A DNA stretch of 49,652 nt from an uncultured Collinsella sp. Its GTDB lineage: Bacteria; Actinomycetota; Coriobacteriia; Coriobacteriales; Coriobacteriaceae. Positions 16,750 to 24,992 of this stretch are shown in pieces. Under the pieces are notes generated by a model. It was not told the origin of the DNA, did not search any database, and saw only the letters and a list, made by a program, of their open reading frames with translations. Each line of letters opens with the position of its first letter. The first letter of the stretch is position 1. The DNA lies in assembly GCA_900544755.1 (NCBI GenBank), contig UQWQ01000004.1, positions 1 through 49,652 on the forward strand, written 5' to 3'. The translations under genes were made by a program, and so were the position numbers.

Positions 16750-17493
16750 CTATTGCATCGGGTCGGACAGGACCCGTTCGATCTCTGATGCGGGAAGTGC
16801 GCCTTGGCGCAGGATCTGGAGCCCGCCGTGCTGGAACGACACGATGGTCGAGGCGTCGCGACACGGGGTCTCACCGGCGTCGACGGCAACATCGACCCCC
16901 TCCAGGATGCGACCCTCGACGGCGGCAAAGCTTGCCGGCGAGGGCGCGCCGTGCGTATTGGCGCTCGTGCAGGCAAGGGGACTGCCGCAGGCGCGGATGA
17001 GCGCCTGGACCACGGGAGAGGCCGAAGCGCGCAGGGCCACGGTGTCGTCGGCAGCGCGCATAAAGGTCGGCACGCAGGGGGCTGCCTTAATCACGATAGT
17101 CAGGGCTCCCGGCCAGCATCGTCGCGCGAGTACGCGGGCATCTTCCGGGATATCCACGCCATAGCGGTCGAGCGCTTCGACGCCATCGACCAGCCAAGCG
17201 ACGGTTTGCGTGAGTTCACGTTGCTTGAGAGTGAAGATGCGGCGGTAGCCGGTACCGAGCGCAGGAACCGCGGCGCCATTGACGGTGGCTTGCGGGTCGC
17301 GCGGCCACGAGGGGGATTCGCTTGTGTCTTGGGATACGGCGTCCGAGAAGGCATTGACTGCCACGGCGACACCGTAGACTGTCTCGGTCGGGATCAGGGC
17401 CAGACCGCCGCGGCCGAGCACCTCGGCCGTACGCTCAACAGCGAGCCGATGCGGCTCACGCGCTCCCTCGAATACCCGATAGACCGTCTGCAT
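16750..17493 (-). CDS. tsaC: Threonylcarbamoyl-AMP synthase (Sua5/YrdC/YwlC family)
   Basis: Makes threonylcarbamoyl-AMP for the t6A modification of ANN-decoding tRNAs. 247 aa with LIPTETVYGVA, RRIFTLKQRE in the place of the usual KRI..KxR nucleotide motif, CWPGALTIVI and LACTSANTHGAPSP. Between the first two motifs lies about 25 extra residues (roughly 48-76, Ser/Asp/Pro rich) not usual for the YrdC fold. There is no C-terminal Sua5 domain. It starts after AAGGGGC and is followed 13 nt later by glpK. Confidence 0.88.
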   Translation of the reverse strand: MQTVYRVFEGAREPHRLAVERTAEVLGRGGLALIPTETVYGVAVAVNAFSDAVSQDTSESPSWPRDPQATVNGAAVPALGTGYRRIFTLKQRELTQTVAWLVDGVEALDRYGVDIPEDARVLARRCWPGALTIVIKAAPCVPTFMRAADDTVALRASASPVVQALIRACGSPLACTSANTHGAPSPASFAAVEGRILEGVDVAVDAGETPCRDASTIVSFQHGGLQILRQGALPASEIERVLSDPMQ

Positions 17494-17627
17494 GTGTATG
17501 CCAGCCCCTTACGTTCTGGTGAAAGTTTGTTTACTGTGGGGCATTCTCGCACGAAACGTTCAACCTATTTGCCCAGAGCGCATGTTGGTTTGGTGAGCGG
17601 CTCTAGTAGTCGGTGAAAGTGAGGGGG

Positions 17628-18074
17628 TTATTGGACTGCGACGAACTTCTTTGGCCTGCCGGCGTGGCGTTCTTGGGCGGCGTAGCGCTCGATGCTGTCT
17701 ATCGTTATCATCCGACGGCCGTCGACGAGTTCAACATCGAGCTTTCCGGCTTTGACCAGCGCGGTAATCCGCGGGGCGGAGACTTTGAGGTCCAGCGCTG
17801 CGTCTTTAAATGTTCGGCACGCCGCTTCCCGAGCGTCCTCGTGGTCGATTTCGACCGAAAGGGCCACGACCTCGGCCGAGCGTTCGTACCCCGCCGGAGT
17901 CAAACCGTTGTTGAGGTCATCGGCCAAAAACGCCATCAGCGCCTCGGTGGCATGGGCAATAGCTTCTTCGCGCGTATCGCCATCGGCAAAGGCGCCGGGA
18001 ATCTGCGGGAAGCTAGCGCAGTAACCATCGTCTTCTTTTATGAGAACGCAGTCATAGGTAAATCGCTGCCTCAT
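17628..18074 (-). CDS. hicB: HicB-family antitoxin
   Basis: 148 aa. N-terminal HicB fold (FTYDCVLIKEDDGYCASFPQIPGAFADGDTREEA, given here in parts: the YCASFPQIPG and GDTREEAIAHATEAL segments are diagnostic), followed by a C-terminal region with an HTH-like PRITALVKAGKLDVELVDGR suggesting DNA binding. It is downstream of the hicA toxin by 11 nt, so the order is toxin first, as usual for hicAB. The ATG at 18074 has GGAGG 6 nt upstream, so the longer upstream frame is rejected. Confidence 0.88.
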   Translation of the reverse strand: MRQRFTYDCVLIKEDDGYCASFPQIPGAFADGDTREEAIAHATEALMAFLADDLNNGLTPAGYERSAEVVALSVEIDHEDAREAACRTFKDAALDLKVSAPRITALVKAGKLDVELVDGRRMITIDSIERYAAQERHAGRPKKFVAVQ

Positions 18075-18085
18075 TTTGCCTCCAA

Positions 18086-18271
18086 CTACCATCCAGCTTG
18101 GCGACGAATACTTGCCCACGTGCCCTTCTTTGGTCGATCACCACCAGAGCCGTTCACGGTGACAACGCGGTCACCAGAAACATACTTAGCATGGCTACCG
18201 ACTTGCGCGACCTTCACGAATCCATCGTGCTTGAGTAGGGCAATGATTTCCCGAAAGGTAGGAGGTTGCAT
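18086..18271 (-). CDS. hicA: HicA-family mRNA interferase toxin
   Basis: 61-aa double-stranded-RNA-binding-like toxin. The core is PPTFREIIALLKHDGF followed by GSHAKY, where His27 is the expected catalytic residue, and the C-terminal PKKGTWASIRRQAG. HicA cleaves mRNA until bound by HicB. The ATG at 18271 has GAGG 8 nt upstream; an ATG seven codons earlier is less good. A 22-bp AT-rich inverted repeat overlaps its likely promoter. Confidence 0.88.
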   Translation of the reverse strand: MQPPTFREIIALLKHDGFVKVAQVGSHAKYVSGDRVVTVNGSGGDRPKKGTWASIRRQAGW

Positions 18272-18295
18272 GGGCCGACCTCTTTCAGCCATCCT

Positions 18296-18325
18296 AATTA
18301 TAAACTAATTTATAATTTTTGCTAA
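18296..18325 (-). promoter_or_regulatory. hicA promoter with overlapping inverted repeat
   Basis: Minus strand: TTAGCA (18320-18325), 17-nt spacer, TATAAT (18297-18302). An inverted repeat with 9-bp perfect arms AATTATAAA / TTTATAATT and a 4-nt centre (18296-18317) covers the -10 and most of the spacer, as expected for HicB/HicAB autorepression. Confidence 0.6.
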
Positions 18326-18339
18326 CCAGTTAATAAATA

Positions 18340-19590
18340 CTACTGGCGCTGCTTGGGCTCGGTGACGATGGCTCGGACGATGCGGGGGCGATCGGTGAGG
18401 TCGCGGACGATGCGCACGTCCGCAAGACCCGCTTGGCGGCAGAGCTCGGCGGCGGCGTCGAGGGCGCCTTCGTAGAGCTCGCAGGCAAACAGGCCGCCGG
18501 CGCGCAGCATATAGGGCGCCGCATTGAGCAGGCGGCGGAAGATATCGAGACCGTCGGCACCGCCCTCGAGAGCCAAATCGGGCTCAAAGTCCTTGACCTC
18601 GTGCGGCAGCGAGCGCATGACGTCGGTCGGGATGTAAGGTGGGTTGGAGACGAGCACGTCGAAGGTGCCCCACTCGTCGTGGGGAATGGAGCTCACCAGG
18701 TTGGTGAGGCTGAAGGCAACCTCATCTGCCGTGAGGCCGAGCGCGTCGCGGTTTTTGGTGGCCAGATCGATAGCGCGCGGCTCGATATCGGTTGCGGTGC
18801 AGGTGACATGGCCGCGGCGCTCCCAGGCAAGGGAGAGCGAAATGCAGCCCGTGCCGCAGCCGACCTCGAGAACGCGGGCAGTGCGGGGCTCGACCGGAGC
18901 GGGCGCGGCGGCATCCTGAGCTGAAGCCGTCTCCTGGTCGGCACCCTCGCTGGCGATGCCGTATTCGTCGAGCTCGGGCTCGGCGGCTTCCGCAGTCTCG
19001 GCTTCCGCCGCCTGCGCAGCGGCTTGTTCGGCCTCGCGGTCGGCCAGTTCCTCGGCATAGGCGCGGCTGCCCAGCACATCGCCGCCTAGCGCCGCCTCGT
19101 CGGCAGCTGTGAGGTTGGCGGCACGGCGCTCGGCCGTCGCTCGCTCGTCGGCCAATGCGGCTTCGGCTTTGCGCGCTTGCTCGACTTCATCGTTCCAGGG
19201 CAGCTCAACGCACTGACGGGCGACAGCCTCGGGGCTCAGCACCTCGGCATCCAGATAATTGAGGACTTCCTCGACGAGCATCTCGGTCTCGGGGCGCGGG
19301 ATGAGCACACCTGGGGCGCACGCGACGTCGATCATGCGAAACTGCGTGCTGCCCGTGATGTATTGCAGCGGCTCGCCCTTAGCGCGGCGGACAACGGCCG
19401 CGTGCATGGTCTCGAGCTGGGCCGCGTTAAGCGTCTCGTCCATGCGCATATATAAGTCGATGCGTGCCAAACCCGTGGCAGCGCACAGCAGCCACTCGGC
19501 AGAAAGACGGGGATGCTCCTCGCCGCGCTCGGCCAGGTACTCCTTGGTCCACTCGAGACAACGCTTGATGGTCCAGATCTCGTTTGCCAT
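18340..19590 (-). CDS. prmC: Release factor glutamine N5-methyltransferase with long internal insertion
   Basis: Methylates the GGQ glutamine of release factors using SAM. 416 aa, against roughly 280-290 in most bacteria. The helical N-terminal domain ends with LIPRPETE (96-103), and the Rossmann domain starts at VLEVGCGTG (240-248) with the substrate motif NPPY at 316-319. Between them are about 136 residues instead of about 20; the extra stretch (about 115-238) is Ala/Glu rich, low in hydrophobic residues and probably disordered. The ATG at 19590 follows GAGGGGAGGG. It lies downstream of prfA, its substrate gene, but across a 589-bp gap rather than next to it. Confidence 0.92.
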   Translation of the reverse strand: MANEIWTIKRCLEWTKEYLAERGEEHPRLSAEWLLCAATGLARIDLYMRMDETLNAAQLETMHAAVVRRAKGEPLQYITGSTQFRMIDVACAPGVLIPRPETEMLVEEVLNYLDAEVLSPEAVARQCVELPWNDEVEQARKAEAALADERATAERRAANLTAADEAALGGDVLGSRAYAEELADREAEQAAAQAAEAETAEAAEPELDEYGIASEGADQETASAQDAAAPAPVEPRTARVLEVGCGTGCISLSLAWERRGHVTCTATDIEPRAIDLATKNRDALGLTADEVAFSLTNLVSSIPHDEWGTFDVLVSNPPYIPTDVMRSLPHEVKDFEPDLALEGGADGLDIFRRLLNAAPYMLRAGGLFACELYEGALDAAAELCRQAGLADVRIVRDLTDRPRIVRAIVTEPKQRQ

Positions 19591-20024
19591 GGGGCCCTCC
19601 CCTCTTAAGCGCCGGACGGCGCGCGAATGTCGGAGCAGATTGTACGCGAGGCCAGCGCTTGGCAAGGGGCAATTGAAGGCGATTATCGAGAATCAGCCCA
19701 GAATTTTGCACCGGGCTCGCTCAAAGTGTTCATTCGCCGACGTCTAGATTTGCATTCGTCAAGCTTTTGGCAAGGTTGCCCCAAAACTGACCAATATCTA
19801 ACCAAGAACTTGCCACATCGCTTGACGCACGACCCATCAAAAATCGCTCCGCGACTTCTTGAACGATATTTTGAGCAATATTTTCGATAGCGGACTTATG
19901 CCGTCAATTACCTTAAGCAGGTAAGCAGCTCAAATGACATCACAGCCGACTGAATAAAATATCAAGGCAATGTCACCAATGACTCCCTACGGATCATTTG
20001 ACAACCAAAGAAACGCCAATGATT
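19591..20024. other. AT-richer gap between prfA element and prmC
   Basis: No convincing gene. Base composition is clearly more AT-rich than in the neighbours. An open frame of 87 codons on the plus strand (from 19627) has no start context or recognisable domain and is rejected. GGCAATGTCA occurs at about 19965 and again at the edge of the two-hairpin element. A prmC promoter is expected here but no clear match was found. Confidence 0.5.
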
Positions 20025-20179
20025 TGGCAATGTCAGCGAGCGACGTCCAGAGCGAACAAGTTGGCATGAAAAAGGCAAGGCATAGACCTTCTGGTCATGC
20101 CTTGCCTTTTGAATGACAAATTGTCGCTCTGGGCGGCGCGCAGCGTCGGCTGGTCCGCCGTTCGGTAGAACGGCGGAAC
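20025..20179 (-). repeat. Stop-codon-abutting two-hairpin element, copy 2 (after prfA)
   Basis: Minus strand: hairpin 1 (about 20152-20179) is GTTCCGCCGTTC paired with GAACGGCGGACC and begins at the base after the prfA stop. Hairpin 2 has outer arms around CCAGAGCG / CGCTCTGG and a tip AAAAGGCAAGGCATGACC paired back to GGTC..ATGCCTTGCCTTTTT, ending in T5. It is the copy most similar to that at 26040. Confidence 0.88.
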
Positions 20180-21247
20180 TTAGACTGCCTGTGCCAGCTT
20201 CTCGGCTCGCTCGGCGGCGGCGAGCGCCTCGATGACGGTGCCGAGCTGGTCGCCCAGAAGAACGCCGTTGTAGGTGGAGTTGAAGCCGATGCGGTGATCG
20301 GTCACGCGGTCCTGGGGCTGGTTGTAGGTGCGGATCTTCTCGGAACGGTTGCCGTGGCCGATCTGGCTCTGGCGCTCGGCACCGAGCTCCGCCTGCTGCT
20401 TCTCGAGCTCCATCTCGTACAGACGGGCGCGTAGCATCTGCATGCAGACTTCGCGGTTCTGGATCTGGGAGCGCTGTTCCTGCGACTGCACCACGGTGTT
20501 GGTGGGCAGATGGGTGATGCGCACGGCGGAATAAGTGGTGTTAACGCACTGACCGCCAGGACCGGAGGCGCAGTAGGTGTCGATACGCAGGTCGGACTGG
20601 TTGATCTGGACGTCGATCTCCTCGGCCTCGGGAAGTACGGCGACGGTCGCCGTGGAGGTCTGGATACGGCCCTGGGACTCGGTCTTGGGAACGCGCTGGA
20701 CGCGGTGCACGCCGGACTCGAACTTCATGACGGAGTAGACGCGGTCGCCCTCGACCTTGAACTCGATGGACTTAAAGCCGCCGGCCTCGCTGGGGCTGGA
20801 GTCGAGCACGGTGGTCTTCCAGCCGCGCGACTCGCAGAAGCGCTGATACATCTTGTACAGATCGCCGGCAAAGATGGCCGCCTCGTCGCCACCAGCGGCG
20901 GAGCGAATCTCGACGATGGTGTTCTTGTCGTCGTTGGGGTCGCTCGGGATGAGCATGTACTTAATGTCTTCCTCGAGCTGGGGAAGCTTGGCCTCGTTTT
21001 CGGAGATGTCCATCTGGAGCATCTCCTTCTCATCGGCATCGGTCGTATCGTGGAGCATTTCCTTGGCGGCCTCGATGTCATCGAGCGCGCCGATGTACTC
21101 GCGCGAGGCAGCGATGAGGTCGGACTGGTGCGCGTACTCCTTGTTGAGACGCGTGAACTCCTTGATATCGGAGGCGACGGCCGGGTCGGAAAGCTTTTTC
21201 TCGAGCTCCTCGTAGGCCTTGATGATCTTTTCGAGCTTGTCGCGCAT
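20180..21247 (-). CDS. prfA: Peptide chain release factor 1
   Basis: Recognises UAA and UAG and triggers peptide release. 355 aa. The stop-codon-reading PxT motif is PKT at 187-189 (VQRVPKTESQGR) and the catalytic GGQ is at 231-233 (SGPGGQCVNTT), with HLPT after it. The start has AAAGGAG 7 nt upstream. Termination is probably at the two-hairpin element that begins at the stop codon. prmC, which modifies Gln233, lies downstream. Confidence 0.97.
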   Translation of the reverse strand: MRDKLEKIIKAYEELEKKLSDPAVASDIKEFTRLNKEYAHQSDLIAASREYIGALDDIEAAKEMLHDTTDADEKEMLQMDISENEAKLPQLEEDIKYMLIPSDPNDDKNTIVEIRSAAGGDEAAIFAGDLYKMYQRFCESRGWKTTVLDSSPSEAGGFKSIEFKVEGDRVYSVMKFESGVHRVQRVPKTESQGRIQTSTATVAVLPEAEEIDVQINQSDLRIDTYCASGPGGQCVNTTYSAVRITHLPTNTVVQSQEQRSQIQNREVCMQMLRARLYEMELEKQQAELGAERQSQIGHGNRSEKIRTYNQPQDRVTDHRIGFNSTYNGVLLGDQLGTVIEALAAAERAEKLAQAV

Positions 21248-21456
21248 GACGGGACTCCTTTATATGCGTGAAGGTGAAAATCGGCAGAATTGATGGGGCG
21301 CACGGCGCCATTGCGGGGGTAAGTCCAGCTAGAGCATGTCGATCTTCAGATACATGCGCATCCCTTCGCGTACGGGGTACATAGTTGCGGTCTAACCCAT
21401 ACATGATAGCGTGCGCAGGCAAACCTGCATACAACCCGCACGGAATGAGTGGACGT

Positions 21457-21510
21457 AGCCGTTGGGAACGTTCCTTAACGGCTAGTCGTTTAAGAACGTC
21501 CCCAACGGCT
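21457..21510. repeat. Palindromic repeat with GTTGGGGACGTTCTTAA motif
   Basis: 24-nt imperfect arms (AGCCGTTGGGAACGTTCC.. and its complement), 6-nt loop. Located between the M20 peptidase stop and prfA. About 33 nt of it recur at 35453-35486 upstream of marR. Confidence 0.7.
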
Positions 21511-21538
21511 AACAAAGGAAGCGTCGCTTTATCACATT

Positions 21539-22954
21539 CTAGAGCGTTTGAAGCAGGGCGATGAGGAAGCGAACACCCTGGAGGTAGGCGCGGCGGGTGA
21601 TGCGCTCGTTGGTGCCGTGGACGCCGCGGTCGCACTCGTCATCGTCGACCACAAACGCCGAAAAACGAATGCATTCGGAGCAAATGTGCTGGTAGTTGGC
21701 AGCGTCGGTCGCGCCGATCACGGTCGAGGGGACAATCGCCAACGGCTCGGATGATCCGTTTTCCTCCGTCCCCTTTGGATCGCGGAAATAGCGGGCGGCG
21801 ATGGAGCGAACCGCCTCGAGGCCGGGACCACCGATGCGCGGGGACGGCGAGGGCTCGGAGCTGCCGGGGCCCAGCTCCACTTCGACACGACCGGCAAGGT
21901 CCGCCCCGGCAACCGCCTCACGGCAGCGCGCCACAACGTCGGCCACGCTCGTGCCCTCGAGCATGCGGAAGTTAATGTTGGCCCACATATCCTGCGGCAT
22001 TACGTTGGCGCCGGCGCTGCCTCCCTCGATCTGCGTGGGCGCGCAGGTGGTCGTCACCAGCGGATAGAGCTTTTTGCTGGCGAGGCACTCGCACACGATG
22101 GCATCCCCGTTGGCGGCAATCTCATCCGCCGTGTAGAGCCCCAGCTCGACAAGCTGCGCGGCAAGCAGATCGGTCACGCGCGTCGGCCACTCGATATCGC
22201 AGATTGCGGCGATGGCACGGCTGAGCACCTCGAGCGACGTGCCGCCGTAGGGGTTAGACGAATGCCCGCCCGCGCTCTTCGTCTTGAGCACGATATCGGC
22301 ATAGCCCTTTTCGGCCAGGTCGGCATGCATAAGCCAGCCCTCGCCCGCGCCGTACTCGGCAGCCGAAACGATACGGTAGTCACCCTCGTCGATCAGGAAC
22401 TCGAGCTCAACACCGCGCTCCTCGAGCACGCGGCCGATAGCTCCAGCGCCGTACTGCGTGGTTTCCTCGTCCTGGCCAAAGGCGAGCAACAGCGAACGCT
22501 TGTGCTCCCAACCGTGCGCCAACGCATACTCAACCGCCTCGAGAATGCCTGCGACCTGATCCTTCATGTCGATAGCGCCGCGACCCCAAATGTAGGTGTC
22601 GTCCACCTGTCCGCTAAAGGGGGCGTGCGTCCAGTCGGCCTCGGTACCCGGCACCACGGGGACCACGTCCATGTGGCCCATGAGCATGACGGGTTTGAGG
22701 GCGGAGTCGGAACCGCCAAGCGTCACCAACAGCGAATGGCCGACAAGCTCGACCTCGCCCGACGCAAATACGTGCGGCCAGGCCTGCTGCATATACGCGC
22801 GCAGGTCGTCGAAGGGCTGCCAATCCACCGCCTCGGCATCCATGCTCGAAATGGTCGGAAACGACAGCACGCGGCCCAAACGCTCGCACGCGCCGGCCTC
22901 GTCTATATCGGCAAAATCGTCCTCATGCGCAAAGAAGCGCCAAACCTCGGCCAT
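21539..22954 (-). CDS. M20 family metallopeptidase (carboxypeptidase S / PM20D1-like)
   Basis: 471-aa cytoplasmic zinc peptidase. Metal-site motifs: LMGHMDVVPV (His94, Asp96), WGRGAIDMKD (Asp129) and FGQDEET (Glu163/164), plus the dimerisation domain with SAGGHSSNP and a late HGTNERI histidine. No signal peptide. It is the last gene of the amino-acid ABC transporter operon (72 nt after the ATPase gene, with a small hairpin between), suggesting it hydrolyses an imported N-acyl amino acid or dipeptide. Substrate is not determinable from sequence. Confidence 0.85.
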   Translation of the reverse strand: MAEVWRFFAHEDDFADIDEAGACERLGRVLSFPTISSMDAEAVDWQPFDDLRAYMQQAWPHVFASGEVELVGHSLLVTLGGSDSALKPVMLMGHMDVVPVVPGTEADWTHAPFSGQVDDTYIWGRGAIDMKDQVAGILEAVEYALAHGWEHKRSLLLAFGQDEETTQYGAGAIGRVLEERGVELEFLIDEGDYRIVSAAEYGAGEGWLMHADLAEKGYADIVLKTKSAGGHSSNPYGGTSLEVLSRAIAAICDIEWPTRVTDLLAAQLVELGLYTADEIAANGDAIVCECLASKKLYPLVTTTCAPTQIEGGSAGANVMPQDMWANINFRMLEGTSVADVVARCREAVAGADLAGRVEVELGPGSSEPSPSPRIGGPGLEAVRSIAARYFRDPKGTEENGSSEPLAIVPSTVIGATDAANYQHICSECIRFSAFVVDDDECDRGVHGTNERITRRAYLQGVRFLIALLQTL

Positions 22955-22967
22955 GACATCCTTTCGA

Positions 22968-23003
22968 TTGTGACGACAAAGGCCGCCCCACGGGAGCGGC
23001 CCT
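22968..23003 (-). terminator. Hairpin between ABC ATPase and M20 peptidase genes
   Basis: Minus strand GGCCGCTCC...GGGCGGCC stem followed by a short TTT. The T-run is weak, so this is likely a partial terminator or processing site inside the operon. Confidence 0.45.
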
Positions 23004-23026
23004 GCAACGTAAGCGTTTGCGGTCGG

Positions 23027-23812
23027 TTATTTGTCCTCGAGATAACGCGAGAGGAACTCGCGGGTGCGCTGGTGTTTGGGGTTGCCGAAGAGCTCGGCCG
23101 GCGCGGCGTCCTCGAGCACCACGCCCTTGTCCATAAAGACCACGCGGTCGGACACCGTGCGGGCAAAGGCCATCTCGTGCGTGACGACGACCATGGTCAT
23201 GCCGTCGGCAGCAAGCTTGCGCATGACCTCAAGCACCTCGCCCACGATCTCGGGGTCGAGCGCTGAGGTCGGCTCGTCGAACAGCATGATCTGCGGATTC
23301 ATGCACAGGGCACGAGCGATGGCCACGCGCTGTTTTTGACCACCGGACAGGCGGCCCACGGCGGCGTGCGCGAATTTCTCGAGTCCCACGCTCGTCAGAT
23401 GCTCCAGCGCGATCTTCTCGGCCTCGGCCTTGCTCATCTTTTTGAGCGTGACGGGCGCGAGCGTGCAGTTGTCAAGCACATCCATGTTGTTGAACAGGTT
23501 AAAGCCCTGGAACACCATGCCGATGTCCTCACGCAGCTTGTTGATGTTGCAGCGCTCGGCCGTGAGGTCCTGGCCATGGAACCAGATATGGCCCGCGTCC
23601 GGGGTCTCGAGCAGGTTGAGGCAGCGCAGAAAGGTCGATTTGCCCGAACCCGAAGCGCCGATAATGGTGACGACCTCGCCAGGATTGACGGACAAGTCGA
23701 TGCCCTTGAGCACCTCGAGCGAGCCGAAGCTCTTGCGCAGGCCCTCGACGCGGATGAGCGGCTCATTGGTCTGTGCGGCGGCCGCGGTGCTGGTAGTGGC
23801 GGTATCTGCCAT
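23027..23812 (-). CDS. Polar amino-acid ABC transporter ATP-binding protein
   Basis: GlnQ/HisP-type ATPase (261 aa). Walker A GASGSGKS at 52-59, Q-loop FQGFNLF, signature LSGGQKQR at 155-162, Walker B IMLFDE at 175-180 and the switch histidine in VVTHEM. A 15-residue Ala/Thr-rich N-terminus precedes the domain. ATG at 23812 has AGGAG 7 nt upstream. Starts 22 nt after the permease gene and powers the same importer. Confidence 0.94.
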   Translation of the reverse strand: MADTATTSTAAAAQTNEPLIRVEGLRKSFGSLEVLKGIDLSVNPGEVVTIIGASGSGKSTFLRCLNLLETPDAGHIWFHGQDLTAERCNINKLREDIGMVFQGFNLFNNMDVLDNCTLAPVTLKKMSKAEAEKIALEHLTSVGLEKFAHAAVGRLSGGQKQRVAIARALCMNPQIMLFDEPTSALDPEIVGEVLEVMRKLAADGMTMVVVTHEMAFARTVSDRVVFMDKGVVLEDAAPAELFGNPKHQRTREFLSRYLEDK

Positions 23813-23834
23813 GATGATTCTCCTCGTCTTGAGC

Positions 23835-24983
23835 CTAATTGGAGCTGGGCAGCGTTGCCGGGGCCTCGGCGCCGAGCTTTTTGCCAAAGGCCTCGAGCAG
23901 GCGGCTCGCCACGAGCGTCAGGATCAGATAGACCACGAGCGCCACGCAGTAGACCTCCATCTGGCGGTAGTACACGCCGGCGACGGTGGTGGTGGCGTAC
24001 ATGAGGTCGAACACGCCGATGACCGAGAGCACCGACGAGTCCTTGATGTTGATGATGAGCTCGTTGGTGAGCGCCGGGATCGCGTTTTTAATACCCTGAG
24101 GGAACACGACCTTGCGCATAGCCTGCCACTGCGACAGGCCCAGCGAGCGCGCTGCCTCGGCCTGGCCGGGATCGATGGACTCGATGCCGCCGCGCAGGAC
24201 CTCCATCATGTAGGCGGTAGAGTTGAGCGAGATGGTGACGAGGCCGGCGGTGAAGGTACTCCAAATCTGGTTGGCCTGGGCAGTCTCGAAGCCCATGCCG
24301 CGCAAAACGGTGAAGCCCGCGTAATAGATGAGCAGGCCCTGGACCATCATGGGCGTGCCGCGCACGATGGTGGAGTAGACGGTCGCAAAGCCGCGGCCGA
24401 TGCTCTTAAAGAAGCGCACCAGGTCGTTGTCTACGCGGTCGAAGGTCTGAATACGCAGGAACACAAAGAGCAGCGCCAGGAAGAATGCGATGACGGTGCC
24501 GAAGGTGGCAAGCGCGATGGTGATCTCGATGCCACGGATGAAGAAGTCGCCGCTCTTGTAGGTCATGTAGACCAAGCTCGACAAAAAGTCGCTGGGGTTG
24601 GAATCCGAGACAATGCTCACCTGCACCAGATCGATAAACGACATGACGCAGCGGTCGACAAAGAAGATCGCCGCGATGACGACCACGACATAGCTGCCCA
24701 GGCGCGCGCCGCGACGGAAACGCTCGGATGCAAACGGTGACTTTTCGCGATAGTCGCTCCAGTGCATAACCTTGGTGACGAGCGCTGCCGCCGACACGAC
24801 GATCCAGGCCCAAAGAATCGCCCAAAGGCAATCCTGGAAGATGCCGGTGGGCGCCAAAAAGCTCAGCGGCGTGGGGTTGCGCTGGCTAAATGCCAAGCCG
24901 AGCGCCGCGATAACGCTCGTGCCCAGGTACACATAACGGTGGTCGGCCTTGATAAAGGAGGCCAGACGATTGATGCCTTTCAT
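23835..24983 (-). CDS. Polar amino-acid ABC transporter permease
   Basis: HisM/GlnP-type membrane protein, 382 aa, longer than the usual 220-250. The C-terminal part is the canonical BPD_transp_1 fold with the EAARSLGLSQWQAMRKVVFPQGIKNAIPAL coupling region (EAA motif; shown as position about 270-300). The N-terminal extension of about 130 residues adds further hydrophobic segments (TSVIAALGLAF, LWAILWAWIVVSAAAL, YVVVVIAAIFFVD). It starts 9 nt after the binding-protein gene. Confidence 0.92.
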   Translation of the reverse strand: MKGINRLASFIKADHRYVYLGTSVIAALGLAFSQRNPTPLSFLAPTGIFQDCLWAILWAWIVVSAAALVTKVMHWSDYREKSPFASERFRRGARLGSYVVVVIAAIFFVDRCVMSFIDLVQVSIVSDSNPSDFLSSLVYMTYKSGDFFIRGIEITIALATFGTVIAFFLALLFVFLRIQTFDRVDNDLVRFFKSIGRGFATVYSTIVRGTPMMVQGLLIYYAGFTVLRGMGFETAQANQIWSTFTAGLVTISLNSTAYMMEVLRGGIESIDPGQAEAARSLGLSQWQAMRKVVFPQGIKNAIPALTNELIINIKDSSVLSVIGVFDLMYATTTVAGVYYRQMEVYCVALVVYLILTLVASRLLEAFGKKLGAEAPATLPSSN

Positions 24984-24992
24984 GCTGCCTCC

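Noticed and set aside
19627..19890. Possible 87-aa gene in the prfA-prmC gap
   Set aside because: No ribosome binding site, no recognisable domain, starts inside the prmC leader.
21340..21395. Short minus-strand peptide frame (MYPVREGMRMYLK...) upstream of prfA
   Set aside because: Only 17 codons without a ribosome site; no leader-peptide or attenuator structure recognised.
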